From an uncultured Rikenellaceae bacterium (GTDB lineage: Bacteria; Bacteroidota; Bacteroidia; Bacteroidales; Rikenellaceae), in the NCBI GenBank assembly GCA_946486375.1, contig CAMLTW010000002.1, positions 1-64,000 on the forward strand: 64,000 nucleotides of DNA, read 5' to 3'. A program made the translations under genes and the position numbers. Positions 1-9,660 of this stretch are shown in pieces (the stretch's first letter is position 1; the number at the start of each line of letters is the position of its first letter). Under the pieces are notes generated by a model. That model did not search any database. It saw only the letters and a program-made list of their open reading frames with translations, and was not told where the DNA came from.

Positions 1-1
1 G

Positions 2-2872
2 CCCGTTGCCAATGCCGCCCAGGCTCTGCAGGGAAGAATCGCCGGGGTAACCATTTCCACACAGGATGGTCGGCCGGACGCCGGGGTGCAGATTCGTGTC
101 CGTGGAGGCGGATCGATCACCCAGAGCAATGAACCGCTTTATATCGTGGATGGATTTCCGGTGGATAACATCAGCGACATTCCTTCCACCCAGATCGAAA
201 GCATCGACATTCTGAAGGACGCTTCCTCGACGGCCATCTACGGGGCGCGGGGTGCAAACGGGGTCGTAATCGTAACCACCAAATCGCCCAAGTCCGACCG
301 GCTGTCGGTTACGTACGATATGTATGTGCAGTTGAAAACTCCCACCGAATTCCTGGATTACATGAGCCCGTACGATTACGTGCTTTATAACTGGGAATAC
401 GCCATGCTGAACGGAGGAACTTATCCGATCGGATTCGAAGAGGCTTTTGCCGTGGGCGCCGATCCGGCCAACCAGGCGGTTAATCCGAAAGGTATCGAAG
501 CTTACCGGAACATGCCGGCGAAAAACTGGCAGAAAGATCTGGTGAAGAATTCTTTCGCTCATTCCCATAATATCAACATCAGTGGCGGGAATGACAAGAC
601 CAAGTACAGCATTACTTATAACTACATCAATGACGACGCGCTCAAAACCCAGTCGTGGTACAAGAGAACGAACGTGCTGGCCAAATTGAGCCAGGTATTG
701 GCGAAAGGGTTGAGGCTGGAAGTGGATGCCCGTTATGCGGACGTGACCGTATTCGGGAGCGAAAGCGTTTCGAATGACGGCGGTTCCCGCTTGACCAAGG
801 CCGGGAAATTTACGCCGGTTACGCCTTTGGGAAACGTGGCTAACAGCAACTTTGCCATGGTGGACGAATTCGTGAATTCGGACTACAACCCGATCAGCAT
901 CATGGATGACATTTACAATCGCAATGACCGCAAATCGATTCGGGGAAATGCGGCTCTGTCGTGGGAAATCCTTAAGGGACTGACTTTCCGGACGGAGTAC
1001 GGTTATTCCCGTTCCTGGTCGGATACTTATTGGTATCAGGGCCCTGTAGCGAAGGTGAAAGTGGGTCTGGAAGGAGGCGATGCTTCCATTTCGCGGAACA
1101 CCTCGACCCGTTTCCGGTTTGCCAATACGCTGAATTATCAGGTACAGGGATTGGGTGAAAACCACAGCCTGAACGTATTGTTGGGACAGGAAATCAACGG
1201 TACGGACGGTGAAAAATCCAAGATGGAAGCTTTGGCCTTTCCGGAATCGTTCAACTTTTCCAAGGCGTTTGCCATGCTGAACCAAGGGGGACGCCTTTCC
1301 AATACGCCTTTTTCCAATTCGTTCAGCGAACCGACCCGGATCGCTTCTTTCTTCGGACGAATCAATTATTCGCTCAAGGACCGTTATTTGCTGACCGCCA
1401 CGCTGCGGGCCGACGGTTCCAGCAAATTCTCTTCGGACAATCAGTGGGGGTATTTTCCGGCAGCGGCAGCGGCCTGGCGAATTTCGGGCGAACCTTTCAT
1501 GGAAGGAGCTTCCGGTTGGCTGGACAACCTGAAACTGCGTGTCAGCTTCGGAGAAGCGGGGAACGACCGGATTGATGCCGGACTGTGGCGGTCGAACTGG
1601 ACGGCAAAATCGAGCGGATACAGTTTCAACGATGTGGGAAGCAACTATTACGTACCTACGGCTTCTGTTTCCGGGTTGATGACCAATCCCGATTTGAAAT
1701 GGGAGACGACCATCACGCGTAACATCGGGCTTGATTTCGGATTCTTCAACAACCGGTTGTACGGTACCATCGACGGTTACTGGAATACGACCGAAGACCT
1801 GCTGCTGATTACCGACGTGCCTTCCTATACGGGTTATACCAAACAAATGTCCAACTATGGCGAAACCAGCAATAAGGGGATCGAAGTTTCGCTGGGCGGG
1901 GATGTCGTCCGGAACAAAGACTGGCGGGTATCCGTAAACTTCAATATCGGCTTCAACAAGAACAAGATCGAAGACATGGGCGGCGAGACCTACAAGGGAT
2001 ACGGTACCAGCTGGGCCAGCAATTCGACCCGTCCGGCGGAAGACTATGCCTTCTATTTGGGAGATGCGGTCGGTTTGATCCGCGGTTATGTAACGGACGG
2101 TTTTTATACCACGAGCGATTTTAAGTTCGATGAGGCGAAGCAGAAGTATGTATTGAGAGAGGGTGTGCCGAATTCCGCCGGCGTCGTGGCCAATACGGGT
2201 CTGCCCGATCCTTATCCGGGCATGCTCAGATTCAAAAAGCTTTCTTCGAAAAACGATCCGGACAACATCAACGAGAAAGACGACGTGACCGTGATCGGGA
2301 ACACCAATCCGAAACATACCGGCGGGTTGAATATCAACGCTACGTGGAAAAACTTCGACTTGATGCTGGCGTTCAACTGGTCTTACGGAAACGACATTTA
2401 CAATGCCAACAAATTGGCGAATGCCACGATGATCAAGCAGAACAACATCAACATGGTGTCGGAGTTCGCCAACCGTTACCGGATATTCGAAGTGAACAAC
2501 TCGACCGGCGCACTGGAAAGAATTCCCTGGGAAAGATTGGACGAAGCGAATAAAAATGCTTCGATCTGGTATCCTTATTCGTCGATGGGACTGGTTCATA
2601 CGTGGGGGATCGAAGACGGTTCGTTCCTGCGGCTGAACAACGTGACGCTGGGATATACTCTGCCGCAGAAGCTGACGAAGAAAATTTCCATCCAGCGGCT
2701 GCGTGTTTATGCGACGATTTACAACGCCTGGTTGTGGACGGACTATTCGGGAGTCGATCCCGAAATCGACTCGGGTCGCGGCAAGAACAGCACTTATCCT
2801 ACACCGGGTATGGACTGGGGAACTTATCCGAAAGCGCGCACGTACACCTTCGGGGTCAATATCAGTTTCTAA
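2..2872 (+). CDS. SusC-like TonB-dependent outer-membrane transporter (5' end missing)
   Basis: Outer-membrane glycan or oligomer importer of the SusC/RagA family, driven by TonB. The reading frame is open from the first bases of the window, so the signal peptide, carboxypeptidase-like domain and TonB box lie upstream; 956 residues are present. The plug domain is visible at once: an LQGRIAGV segment, the RVRGGGSI motif, the YIVDGFPV motif and the ILKDASSTAIYGARGANGV block that defines the family. The remainder is beta-barrel, with alternating aromatic strands, ending in a terminal Phe (NISF). The susD gene follows after 21 bases, so the two form the usual transporter and lid pair. The substrate cannot be read from sequence, and no degradative enzyme lies directly beside the pair within the window. 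Confidence 0.95.
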   Translation, partial: PVANAAQALQGRIAGVTISTQDGRPDAGVQIRVRGGGSITQSNEPLYIVDGFPVDNISDIPSTQIESIDILKDASSTAIYGARGANGVVIVTTKSPKSDRLSVTYDMYVQLKTPTEFLDYMSPYDYVLYNWEYAMLNGGTYPIGFEEAFAVGADPANQAVNPKGIEAYRNMPAKNWQKDLVKNSFAHSHNINISGGNDKTKYSITYNYINDDALKTQSWYKRTNVLAKLSQVLAKGLRLEVDARYADVTVFGSESVSNDGGSRLTKAGKFTPVTPLGNVANSNFAMVDEFVNSDYNPISIMDDIYNRNDRKSIRGNAALSWEILKGLTFRTEYGYSRSWSDTYWYQGPVAKVKVGLEGGDASISRNTSTRFRFANTLNYQVQGLGENHSLNVLLGQEINGTDGEKSKMEALAFPESFNFSKAFAMLNQGGRLSNTPFSNSFSEPTRIASFFGRINYSLKDRYLLTATLRADGSSKFSSDNQWGYFPAAAAAWRISGEPFMEGASGWLDNLKLRVSFGEAGNDRIDAGLWRSNWTAKSSGYSFNDVGSNYYVPTASVSGLMTNPDLKWETTITRNIGLDFGFFNNRLYGTIDGYWNTTEDLLLITDVPSYTGYTKQMSNYGETSNKGIEVSLGGDVVRNKDWRVSVNFNIGFNKNKIEDMGGETYKGYGTSWASNSTRPAEDYAFYLGDAVGLIRGYVTDGFYTTSDFKFDEAKQKYVLREGVPNSAGVVANTGLPDPYPGMLRFKKLSSKNDPDNINEKDDVTVIGNTNPKHTGGLNINATWKNFDLMLAFNWSYGNDIYNANKLANATMIKQNNINMVSEFANRYRIFEVNNSTGALERIPWERLDEANKNASIWYPYSSMGLVHTWGIEDGSFLRLNNVTLGYTLPQKLTKKISIQRLRVYATIYNAWLWTDYSGVDPEIDSGRGKNSTYPTPGMDWGTYPKARTYTFGVNISF

Positions 2873-2893
2873 TTCAGATAATTGCTTAAAAAT

Positions 2894-5140
2894 ATGAAAA
2901 GAAAATTATTATATATGGTCCTGGCATGTACGGTAGTCCTTACCTCGTGCAAAGACTTTCTGGATGTGAAATCGGATTCGAATTTCGACAGCGATTTCGT
3001 TTTCCAGTCCGAGCCCGAAGCGTTCAAGGCCGTCCTGGGTGCTTATGAACTGCTCCGGAGTTGCGGGGTAAGTTCGGGATTGCGGTACGATGCGTTGGCG
3101 GTAGGTTCCGACATGGAATTTCATCCCGAACCCTTCAAGGTAGCCGACCGGCAGGAATCGTTGCACGGGTATCCGGGAGTGATTACGGTCGACGCCGGTT
3201 CGGCAGGCAGTTTCCAGAACATTTATGCCGCCATCGAACGGTGCAACGAAATCCTGGCCGCTTTTGAAGATTCTCCGATGTATCAGGCGGCCAAGGCGAA
3301 GAACGTGCCTTCCGAAATGACGCATATGTACGGAGAAGTGATTGCCATTCGTGCGGTCATGTACTATGAAGTCACCAAGTGCTGGGGGGATGTTCCTTAC
3401 CTGAGGAAACCGGTTCAGAACAAGGCCGACTACGAGAATCTGACGGCCGTCAGCCGGGATCAAATTCAGGAAGACATGATCAACGACTTGATTGCGGCGC
3501 AGGAACTCATGCTGGTGAACAGCAAGCTGCAACAGAGACAGGAACGGATTTCGAAAGGCTTCGCTCAGGGAATGATCGCCCGGATCGCTCTGTTGCGGGG
3601 CGGCTGGTCGCTGCGTCCGCAGGATTACAACGGTGACGGAGAAGTTACGTTTGCCAACGGCGGCGAATGGGGAAAGATGGTGCGTCGTACGGACTGGGTG
3701 GAATATTATAAAATCGCCGACAAGTACCTGAAGGAACTGCGGGGGTCGGGCGAGTACAACCTGACGACCAACGATCCGCGCAAAAACGGCGAAACGGAGG
3801 TATTCGACAATCCGTTCCAGTACAACTTTCAGCAAATGATGAATCTGGAAATTTGTGACGAATCGGTTTTTGAAATCAGCGAACTGAAAGGGTCGCAAAG
3901 CGAGTTTCCGTATGCATACGGGCGGTTCAGCACTTCCAATTCCACTTCTTCGGGATTCCCGACCAAGTGTTACGGTTCCACGCGGTTCCTGCCTCAACTG
4001 TTTTACGGTTATTACAGCAATAAGGACAAACGACGCGACGTTTCCATCACCGGGATCGGAACGAGCAAGGCGGGCGGAGAAGCCCTTTGTACCTTTACCA
4101 CCGGCGCGGGCCTGAACAACGGCGGGTTCTGCGTGAACAAATGGGACTACGCCCGGATGGCGGACGTTACCATTTCCATCAATTACCCCCGCAAGACCGG
4201 CATCAATAACATTTACATGCGTTATGCGGATGCCTTGTTGCTGTTGGCCGAAACCGAGGCCGTGCTGGCCGGTGCCGGCGCAGGCGGAGACGTTGCCGCG
4301 GCTAAAGACATTTTGAAGGAAATCCGGCAGCGGGCGTTCGATCCGGCGGATTGGCAGCAGGAAGTGACCGATTATTTGAGCGCGGTAGGGAACGATCCCG
4401 ATGCCGTGTTGGAAGCCGTGCTGAACGAACGGTTGTTGGAACTGGCCGGCGAAGCGCAGCGCAGGTTCGACCTGGTGCGGAACAATCTGTTGGCTGCCAA
4501 AATCGTGGAAGCCCGGACCGAGTGGAATCAAATCGTGCAAAATATTTTCGACCAGGGATATCACCGCTTTGCCAACGGAAATGAAATGCCGGCTTTCATT
4601 TGGGTGAAAAAGTTCCGGACGGAAGCGGATCCGGCTAATAACGTTTATAAGTATCCGAGTCGGTTTACCAATACCTTGACGAAGACCTGTTATGTAAGCG
4701 AAGCCGATTTTGCGGTGGCGGAAGCGGCCGTATTTGCAGGAACCGCTACGGCTGAACAGAAAGAGACCTACGATCTGCACGGGTTGTTGTATCCCGGATG
4801 GCGGGGCAACTCCAACGAATGGGGAGCTAAGGCGGTCAGCGAGAATTTTGCCATTCAGGGCATGTTCAAACATCTGACGGACGACCAGATTGCGAAAATC
4901 GAAGCGCTGGGTTACGAAAAGGTGCATTGGGGACAATATTATGTAACGGGAGCCACGACTACGAACCCTCCGGCATTGGGCGACGTATCTCATTTCAACT
5001 GGTACGATTTCTTCAATGGATATACGGATGCCGACTATAGGGCAGGGAAAGCGCTCCGATACATGATTCCGATTCCTTCCAAAACTATTTCCACTTCCAA
5101 AGGGAAACTCCAGAATCATTACGGGTTCCCGCAGCAATAG
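2894..5140 (+). CDS. SusD/RagB-family surface glycan-binding lipoprotein
   Basis: Surface lipoprotein that caps the preceding SusC barrel and binds its substrate. The ATG at 2894 gives a short lipoprotein signal ending in the lipobox LTSC (Cys19). A TTG 12 bases upstream is also open but would lengthen the charged end, so I prefer the ATG. Typical SusD landmarks are present: KDFLDVKSDSNF after the Cys, an RAVMYYEVTKCWGDVPYL segment in the TPR-like helical region, and an NERLLELAGEAQRRFDLVR segment in the C-terminal half, followed by the IPIPSKTIS region near the end. At 748 residues it is longer than most SusD proteins, mainly through extra sequence around residues 560-680. A strong hairpin closes the operon. 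Confidence 0.95.
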   Translation: MKRKLLYMVLACTVVLTSCKDFLDVKSDSNFDSDFVFQSEPEAFKAVLGAYELLRSCGVSSGLRYDALAVGSDMEFHPEPFKVADRQESLHGYPGVITVDAGSAGSFQNIYAAIERCNEILAAFEDSPMYQAAKAKNVPSEMTHMYGEVIAIRAVMYYEVTKCWGDVPYLRKPVQNKADYENLTAVSRDQIQEDMINDLIAAQELMLVNSKLQQRQERISKGFAQGMIARIALLRGGWSLRPQDYNGDGEVTFANGGEWGKMVRRTDWVEYYKIADKYLKELRGSGEYNLTTNDPRKNGETEVFDNPFQYNFQQMMNLEICDESVFEISELKGSQSEFPYAYGRFSTSNSTSSGFPTKCYGSTRFLPQLFYGYYSNKDKRRDVSITGIGTSKAGGEALCTFTTGAGLNNGGFCVNKWDYARMADVTISINYPRKTGINNIYMRYADALLLLAETEAVLAGAGAGGDVAAAKDILKEIRQRAFDPADWQQEVTDYLSAVGNDPDAVLEAVLNERLLELAGEAQRRFDLVRNNLLAAKIVEARTEWNQIVQNIFDQGYHRFANGNEMPAFIWVKKFRTEADPANNVYKYPSRFTNTLTKTCYVSEADFAVAEAAVFAGTATAEQKETYDLHGLLYPGWRGNSNEWGAKAVSENFAIQGMFKHLTDDQIAKIEALGYEKVHWGQYYVTGATTTNPPALGDVSHFNWYDFFNGYTDADYRAGKALRYMIPIPSKTISTSKGKLQNHYGFPQQ

Positions 5141-5163
5141 GGAGCCTTATTATAGGTTAAACG

Positions 5164-5198
5164 AAAGCGAAGCCGCCCGTAGGGCGGCTTCGCTTTTT
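5164..5198. terminator. Bidirectional terminator between susD and miaB
   Basis: A perfect 15-bp stem (AAAGCGAAGCCGCCC and its complement) with a 3-base loop, A-rich on one side and T-rich on the other. It lies between the convergent susD and miaB genes and could stop transcription from both sides. Confidence 0.9.
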
Positions 5199-5280
5199 GT
5201 AGGAAAATCTTTTTTTGCTGCTGGAAACGGGATAACGAACGGTGATGGAGGATTTTTTCGATCATAGCGATCCGGCGGAT

Positions 5281-6660
5281 TCAGCCTTTGACGATCCGTT
5301 TGGGATCGGCGCCGAGCAGGGTGGCGGCGCTGCATCCCGTGACGGTCACTTCGGCGTATTCGCCGATTTTGAAATCCTGTCGGGGAAACACGACGACCTT
5401 GTTCTGCGACGTGCGACCGAACAGCTCCGCTTCGCTCTTTTTGGAAACGCCTTCGATCAGCACTTCGACCGTCTTTCCGACCGTTTTTTCGTTGTTTCGC
5501 AGGGAAAGAACGTTTTGCAGGGCGATGATTTCGGACAGTCTCCGTGTCTTCACGTCGTCCGGTACGTCGTCCGCGAAATGCCGGGCCGCTTTCGTGCCGG
5601 GCCGTTCCGAGTATTTGAACATGAATGCCGAATCGTATTCCACTTCTTCCATCAGGGAAAGGGTCTGCCGGTGGTCGTCTTCGGTTTCGGTGCAGAAACC
5701 GGCGATCAGGTCGGTGGAAACGGCGCAATCCGGCAGGATGCGGCGGATGGCGGCGATCCGGTCGAGGTACCATTCCCGGCTGTATTTGCGGTTCATCAGT
5801 TCCAGCATGCGCGTGCTGCCCGACTGGGCCGGCAGGTGGATGGCCCGGCACAGGTTCGGGTGGGCGGCCATGACACGAAGCACTTCGTCGCTGAGGTCTT
5901 TCGGATGGGAGGTGGAAAAACGCACCCGCAAGGCCGGATCGAACCGGGCCACCTGTTCGAGCAGTCCGGGAAAATCCAGTGCCGTGCCTTCCGCTTCCCA
6001 GCGATAGGAATTGACGTTCTGTCCCAGCAGGGTCACTTCCCGGTAACCGTTGGCGAACAGTCCCCGGATTTCCCGCAGGATGGTTTCGGGGTTCCGGCTC
6101 CGTTCGGCTCCGCGGGTGTAGGGCACCACGCAGTAGGAACACATGTTGTTGCATCCCCGCATGATGGAGACGAAAGCGGTCACTCCGTTTTTGTCCAGCC
6201 GCACCGGGGCGATTTCGGCATAGGTTTCCTCCCTGGATAATTGTACATTTACCGCTTTCTGCCCTTCGGAAGCGGTGCGGATCAGTTTGGGCAGGTCGCG
6301 GTAGGCGTCCGGCCCCGCCACCAGATCCACCGTTCGTTCTTCCTCCAGCAGCCGTTCCTTGAGCCGTTCGGCCATGCATCCCAGGATGCCTACCAGCAGG
6401 GAGGGCTTTTTCTTTTTGTAGGGTTTGAACTCGTTCAGCCGACCGCGGATGCGTTGTTCGGCTCCGTCCCGGATGGCGCAGGTGTTGACCAGGATCACGT
6501 CGGCTTCGGCGATGCGTTCCGTGTGGACGTAGCCTTCCCGCGTAAGGATCGAAACCACCACTTCGCTGTCGTTGACGTTCATCTGGCAGCCGTAGGTTTC
6601 GAGGTATATTTTCTGTCCGTTGCCTTCCGTCGGACGGAAAGATGGAGCGGTTGGATTCAT
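5281..6660 (-). CDS. miaB: MiaB, tRNA-2-methylthio-N6-dimethylallyladenosine synthase
   Basis: Radical-SAM methylthiotransferase that converts i6A37 to ms2i6A37 in tRNAs reading UNN codons. The 459-residue length is normal. The N-terminal UPF0004 domain supplies the three auxiliary-cluster cysteines C25 ([11 protein letters not shown]), C61 ([12 protein letters not shown]) and C95 (GILGCMAER). The radical-SAM motif is C170-x3-C174-x2-C177 ([10 protein letters not shown]), followed by [12 protein letters not shown]. The C-terminal TRAM domain covers about the last 65 residues. DGAEQR and the i6A-type N-terminus favour MiaB over MtaB or RimO. A likely promoter lies about 100 bases upstream. Confidence 0.95.
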   Translation of the reverse strand: MNPTAPSFRPTEGNGQKIYLETYGCQMNVNDSEVVVSILTREGYVHTERIAEADVILVNTCAIRDGAEQRIRGRLNEFKPYKKKKPSLLVGILGCMAERLKERLLEEERTVDLVAGPDAYRDLPKLIRTASEGQKAVNVQLSREETYAEIAPVRLDKNGVTAFVSIMRGCNNMCSYCVVPYTRGAERSRNPETILREIRGLFANGYREVTLLGQNVNSYRWEAEGTALDFPGLLEQVARFDPALRVRFSTSHPKDLSDEVLRVMAAHPNLCRAIHLPAQSGSTRMLELMNRKYSREWYLDRIAAIRRILPDCAVSTDLIAGFCTETEDDHRQTLSLMEEVEYDSAFMFKYSERPGTKAARHFADDVPDDVKTRRLSEIIALQNVLSLRNNEKTVGKTVEVLIEGVSKKSEAELFGRTSQNKVVVFPRQDFKIGEYAEVTVTGCSAATLLGADPKRIVKG

Positions 6661-6760
6661 GATATCGTCTGTTCAGGGCGGGGACGAGGCGAACCGCAGG
6701 ACGGAACGGAGGGGTTCCGTGTGCCGGGTCGCTGCCTGTCCGGGCCGGTTTTATTCCCGG

Positions 6761-6768
6761 CAAAGGTA
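6761..6768 (-). promoter_or_regulatory. Probable promoter -7 element for miaB
   Basis: TACCTTTG on the minus strand matches the Bacteroidota TAnnTTTG element and lies about 100 bases upstream of the miaB ATG. No clear -33 TTG is visible. Confidence 0.5.
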
Positions 6769-6838
6769 CGAAGAAAAGCCGGTTCGCCGAAAGCCGGAAC
6801 CGCCGGAAAATGGGGATCGCCGCGGAAAAACACGAGTG

Positions 6839-8887
6839 TCACTCCCGTTCCGGGTAGCTGATCCGGCTGTGATAGATGTTGGTCAACTTGGATTTGAACA
6901 CTTCCTTGATGACGCCTACGTCGTGGAACGAAAGGCGCGAATCGGTCAATTCCCCTTCCCGGATCTGGATGTCGATGATCTTGTCCACCAGTTCCCCGAT
7001 CTCTTCGGGCGTATAGCTGGAAAGGCTGCGGGAGGCGGCTTCCACGGCATCGGCCATCATGCAGATCGAAACTTCGCGGGAAACGGGTCTGGGGCCCGGA
7101 TAGCGGAATGCGCTGTCGTCCGCCGCATCCCCCTCTTTTTCCTTCTCCTTGCTGTAAAAGTAGTAGATGAGGGAGTCGCCGTGATGTCCCGTGATAAAAT
7201 CCAGAATCACGGACGGCACACCCTGTTTCCGGGCCAGCGCCACCCCGTCGGTCACATGCCTGCGGATTACTTCGGCACTTTCTTTCGGGGTGAGGGAAGT
7301 GTGCGGATTATAGGTGCCCGCCGTGTTTTCGATGTAATAGGCCGGATTGTTCATTTTGCCGATATCGTGGTACAGAGCGCCCGTGCGGGCCAGCAACGGA
7401 TTGGCTCCGATTTCCTTGGCCGCGGCTTCCGCCAGATTCGCCACCTGCAGCGTGTGCTGAAACGTGCCGGGAGCCTTGTGTGCCAGTTCCAGCAGGAGTT
7501 TCTGGTTGGTGTCGCAGAGCTCCAGCAGGGAAATGTCCGAAATGAACCCGAAGGTTTTTTCGATGACGTAGAGCAGCTGGTACATCCCCAGAAACAGGAT
7601 GGCGTTGATGCCGAACCAGACGAAATTCCAGGGATCGATTCCTTCCGTGCCTCCGTACTGGATCAGGGACATGGCCAGATAGGTGACGCAGTAACTCAGG
7701 AAGATGGCTCCCGTGGCCATGAAAATGCGGTCGCGCCGGTAGGCCCGCCTCAACACGAACACGCCCACGATCCCCGCGATGAAATTCACGAAAAAGAATT
7801 CGATCGGCTTGGGGACGATCAGCGAACACAGCAGCAGCACCGTCGAATGTTCGTAAATCGACATCCGGATGTCGTAGAACGTCAGGATGTAAATCGGTAC
7901 GATGGCGAACGGGATCAGGTAGATGCTCAGGCTCTCGCTCCGGTTGACCGCCGAACAGATGCCGGTCATCAGCACGTACAGCAGCAGGATGAACAGTACG
8001 TTGCTCGGCTTTTCGAACAAGTCCTTCTTGAAATAGTACAGAAACAGGAAGGTGAGACCGAAAACGATGAAAACCAGCAGAAAATCTCCCGTAAGCACCC
8101 AGCCGTACCGCTCTCCGACCCCGATGCGCTTTTCGTATTCGTTTTTCAGGGAGTTGAGTTTGGCGTAGACGTCCCGGTCGATGATCTGGTTGTGGGAAAC
8201 GATGAGCTCGTTTTCGTGGACGATGCCTCGCGTGGTCGCCACGTTTTTCTGCTCGCTTTCTTTCAGCGCCGTATTCAACGCCTTGTCGTAAACCAGATTG
8301 GGAATCAGGTAGTCGGACGGAACGATTCCCAGCGAATCCGCCACGCCGGGCAGCCGGTCGGAAAGGTAGGCCAGCGCCGAGGCCCGTGTAAAAACCTCGC
8401 GCGTGGAAACGGTTTCCAGCACGGAATTGTTTTCGATCCGAATATGGGAAGAACCGTCGTCGGTCTCCGTAGAAGCGACCGGCTGCGGAAGCAGGCCTTT
8501 GAAAAAGATGAATCTCAGGGCGCTTTCGAAGGCGGTCGCCTCTTTCTGCTGCCGGTTCCTCCGGGCAGTCGGTTTGCCGGCGGCCTGCTCTTCTTTTTCC
8601 CGGTCTTCCAGTACGGTGCGCAGGGTTCGCAGAGCGGCCGGAGCAACGGCCGTATCGAGGGCGTATACCGGAATGAAATTCTTTTCCGCCTTCCGCCGGT
8701 CGGAGGCTATTTCTCCGTCGCTCTTGCGGATGGAAAAATCGAAGGGAGCCGTCAGCGTTTCCCCCCGCCAGCGTTCTCCCATGGAAAACCGCTGAAGGTA
8801 ACGTCCGCCCGAAGGGATCATCAGCGTTACCAATACGGCTGCGGCGAAAAACAGAAGCGCGGTGTAAATGTATCTCTTTTTGTTCAT
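6839..8887 (-). CDS. 7TM-HD family membrane phosphohydrolase (PgpH-like)
   Basis: Integral membrane HD-domain protein of the 7TMR-HDED/PgpH type. Characterised relatives hydrolyse cyclic di-AMP; that role here is inference. The ATG at 8887 (MNKKRYIYTALLFF) is chosen because the first transmembrane helix follows it directly; the upstream extension is unlike the family. Order: TM helix (residues ~5-22), a large extracytoplasmic domain (~30-270), a block of hydrophobic helices (~285-450), then the cytoplasmic HD domain with ALYHDIGKM (H507, D508), the HTSLTPKESAEVIRRH segment and FITGHHGDSLIYYFY. The 682-residue length is ordinary for Bacteroidota members. It is divergent from ung. Confidence 0.9.
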   Translation of the reverse strand: MNKKRYIYTALLFFAAAVLVTLMIPSGGRYLQRFSMGERWRGETLTAPFDFSIRKSDGEIASDRRKAEKNFIPVYALDTAVAPAALRTLRTVLEDREKEEQAAGKPTARRNRQQKEATAFESALRFIFFKGLLPQPVASTETDDGSSHIRIENNSVLETVSTREVFTRASALAYLSDRLPGVADSLGIVPSDYLIPNLVYDKALNTALKESEQKNVATTRGIVHENELIVSHNQIIDRDVYAKLNSLKNEYEKRIGVGERYGWVLTGDFLLVFIVFGLTFLFLYYFKKDLFEKPSNVLFILLLYVLMTGICSAVNRSESLSIYLIPFAIVPIYILTFYDIRMSIYEHSTVLLLCSLIVPKPIEFFFVNFIAGIVGVFVLRRAYRRDRIFMATGAIFLSYCVTYLAMSLIQYGGTEGIDPWNFVWFGINAILFLGMYQLLYVIEKTFGFISDISLLELCDTNQKLLLELAHKAPGTFQHTLQVANLAEAAAKEIGANPLLARTGALYHDIGKMNNPAYYIENTAGTYNPHTSLTPKESAEVIRRHVTDGVALARKQGVPSVILDFITGHHGDSLIYYFYSKEKEKEGDAADDSAFRYPGPRPVSREVSICMMADAVEAASRSLSSYTPEEIGELVDKIIDIQIREGELTDSRLSFHDVGVIKEVFKSKLTNIYHSRISYPERE

Positions 8888-8968
8888 GTCGTTTCCGGAA
8901 CGGCTGTTTTTAGGTAGCATAAAGGTAAGTAAAATAATCCTTCCCGCCGGGAATTCGGACGGAAATTT

Positions 8969-8976
8969 TATCTTTG
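8969..8976 (+). promoter_or_regulatory. Promoter -7 element for ung-dusB
   Basis: TATCTTTG is an exact match to TAnnTTTG and ends 21 bases before the ung ATG. No clear -33 TTG was found at the usual spacing. Confidence 0.65.
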
Positions 8977-8997
8977 CGAACAAAAACCGACCCGATT

Positions 8998-9660
8998 ATG
9001 GATGTTAAAATCGCACAGGACTGGAAACAATACCTGGCCCCCGAATTCGACAAGGAATATTTCAGGGACCTGACCGATTTCGTTCGCCGGGAGTACGCGC
9101 TCGGCACGGTTTACCCCAAAGGGAAAAACATTTTCCGGGCTTTCGACGAATGTCCGCTCGACCGGTTGAAGGTCGTCATCATCGGGCAAGACCCGTACCA
9201 CGGTCCCGGTCAGGCCAACGGACTTTGCTTTTCGGTCAATCCGGGCGTACCGCTTCCCCCTTCGCTCCAAAACATCTTCACCGAGATAGAAAGCGACCTG
9301 GGACGGCCCGTTTCGCGGGACGGGAACCTGGAACGGTGGGCCCGGCAGGGCGTGCTCCTGCTCAACGCCGTCCTGACGGTGCGGGCCAATCAGGCCGCCT
9401 CGCATCAGGGGCACGGCTGGGAACGGTTCACCGATGCCGTGGTGGAAACGGTCGCGCAGGAAAAGTCCGGTATCGTATACCTCTTGTGGGGCTCTTACGC
9501 TCAGCGCAAGGGAGCCATCGTCGACCGGAACCGGAACTGCGTGCTGGAAACCGCCCATCCGTCGCCGTTGTCGGCTCACCGGGGATTTTTCGGCTGTCGC
9601 CATTTTTCCAAGGCCAACGATTACCTGACGTCCATCGGTAAAACTCCGATCGAGTGGTGA
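8998..9660 (+). CDS. ung: Uracil-DNA glycosylase, family 1
   Basis: Removes uracil from DNA at the start of base-excision repair. All family-1 motifs are present: the water-activating loop GQDPYHG (catalytic Asp65), the PPSLQNIF loop, the GVLLLNAVLTV uracil-binding strand, and the HPSPLSAHRGFFG leucine loop near the C-terminus. The 220-residue length is standard. The ATG at 8998 is preferred to a TTG at 8974, because that TTG overlaps the TAnnTTTG promoter. The stop codon overlaps the start of dusB, so the two are co-transcribed. Confidence 0.97.
   Translation: MDVKIAQDWKQYLAPEFDKEYFRDLTDFVRREYALGTVYPKGKNIFRAFDECPLDRLKVVIIGQDPYHGPGQANGLCFSVNPGVPLPPSLQNIFTEIESDLGRPVSRDGNLERWARQGVLLLNAVLTVRANQAASHQGHGWERFTDAVVETVAQEKSGIVYLLWGSYAQRKGAIVDRNRNCVLETAHPSPLSAHRGFFGCRHFSKANDYLTSIGKTPIEW

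Noticed and set aside
2909-5137. Long minus-strand open frame (742 codons) opposite susD
   Set aside because: The plus-strand frame has a lipobox and SusD motifs throughout; the antisense product is rich in His, Arg, Phe and Val and matches no family, as expected from the GC bias of codon third positions.
6620-8917. 765-codon plus-strand frame opposite the 7TM-HD gene
   Set aside because: The minus strand has transmembrane helices and an intact HD motif; the plus-strand product has no recognisable domain.
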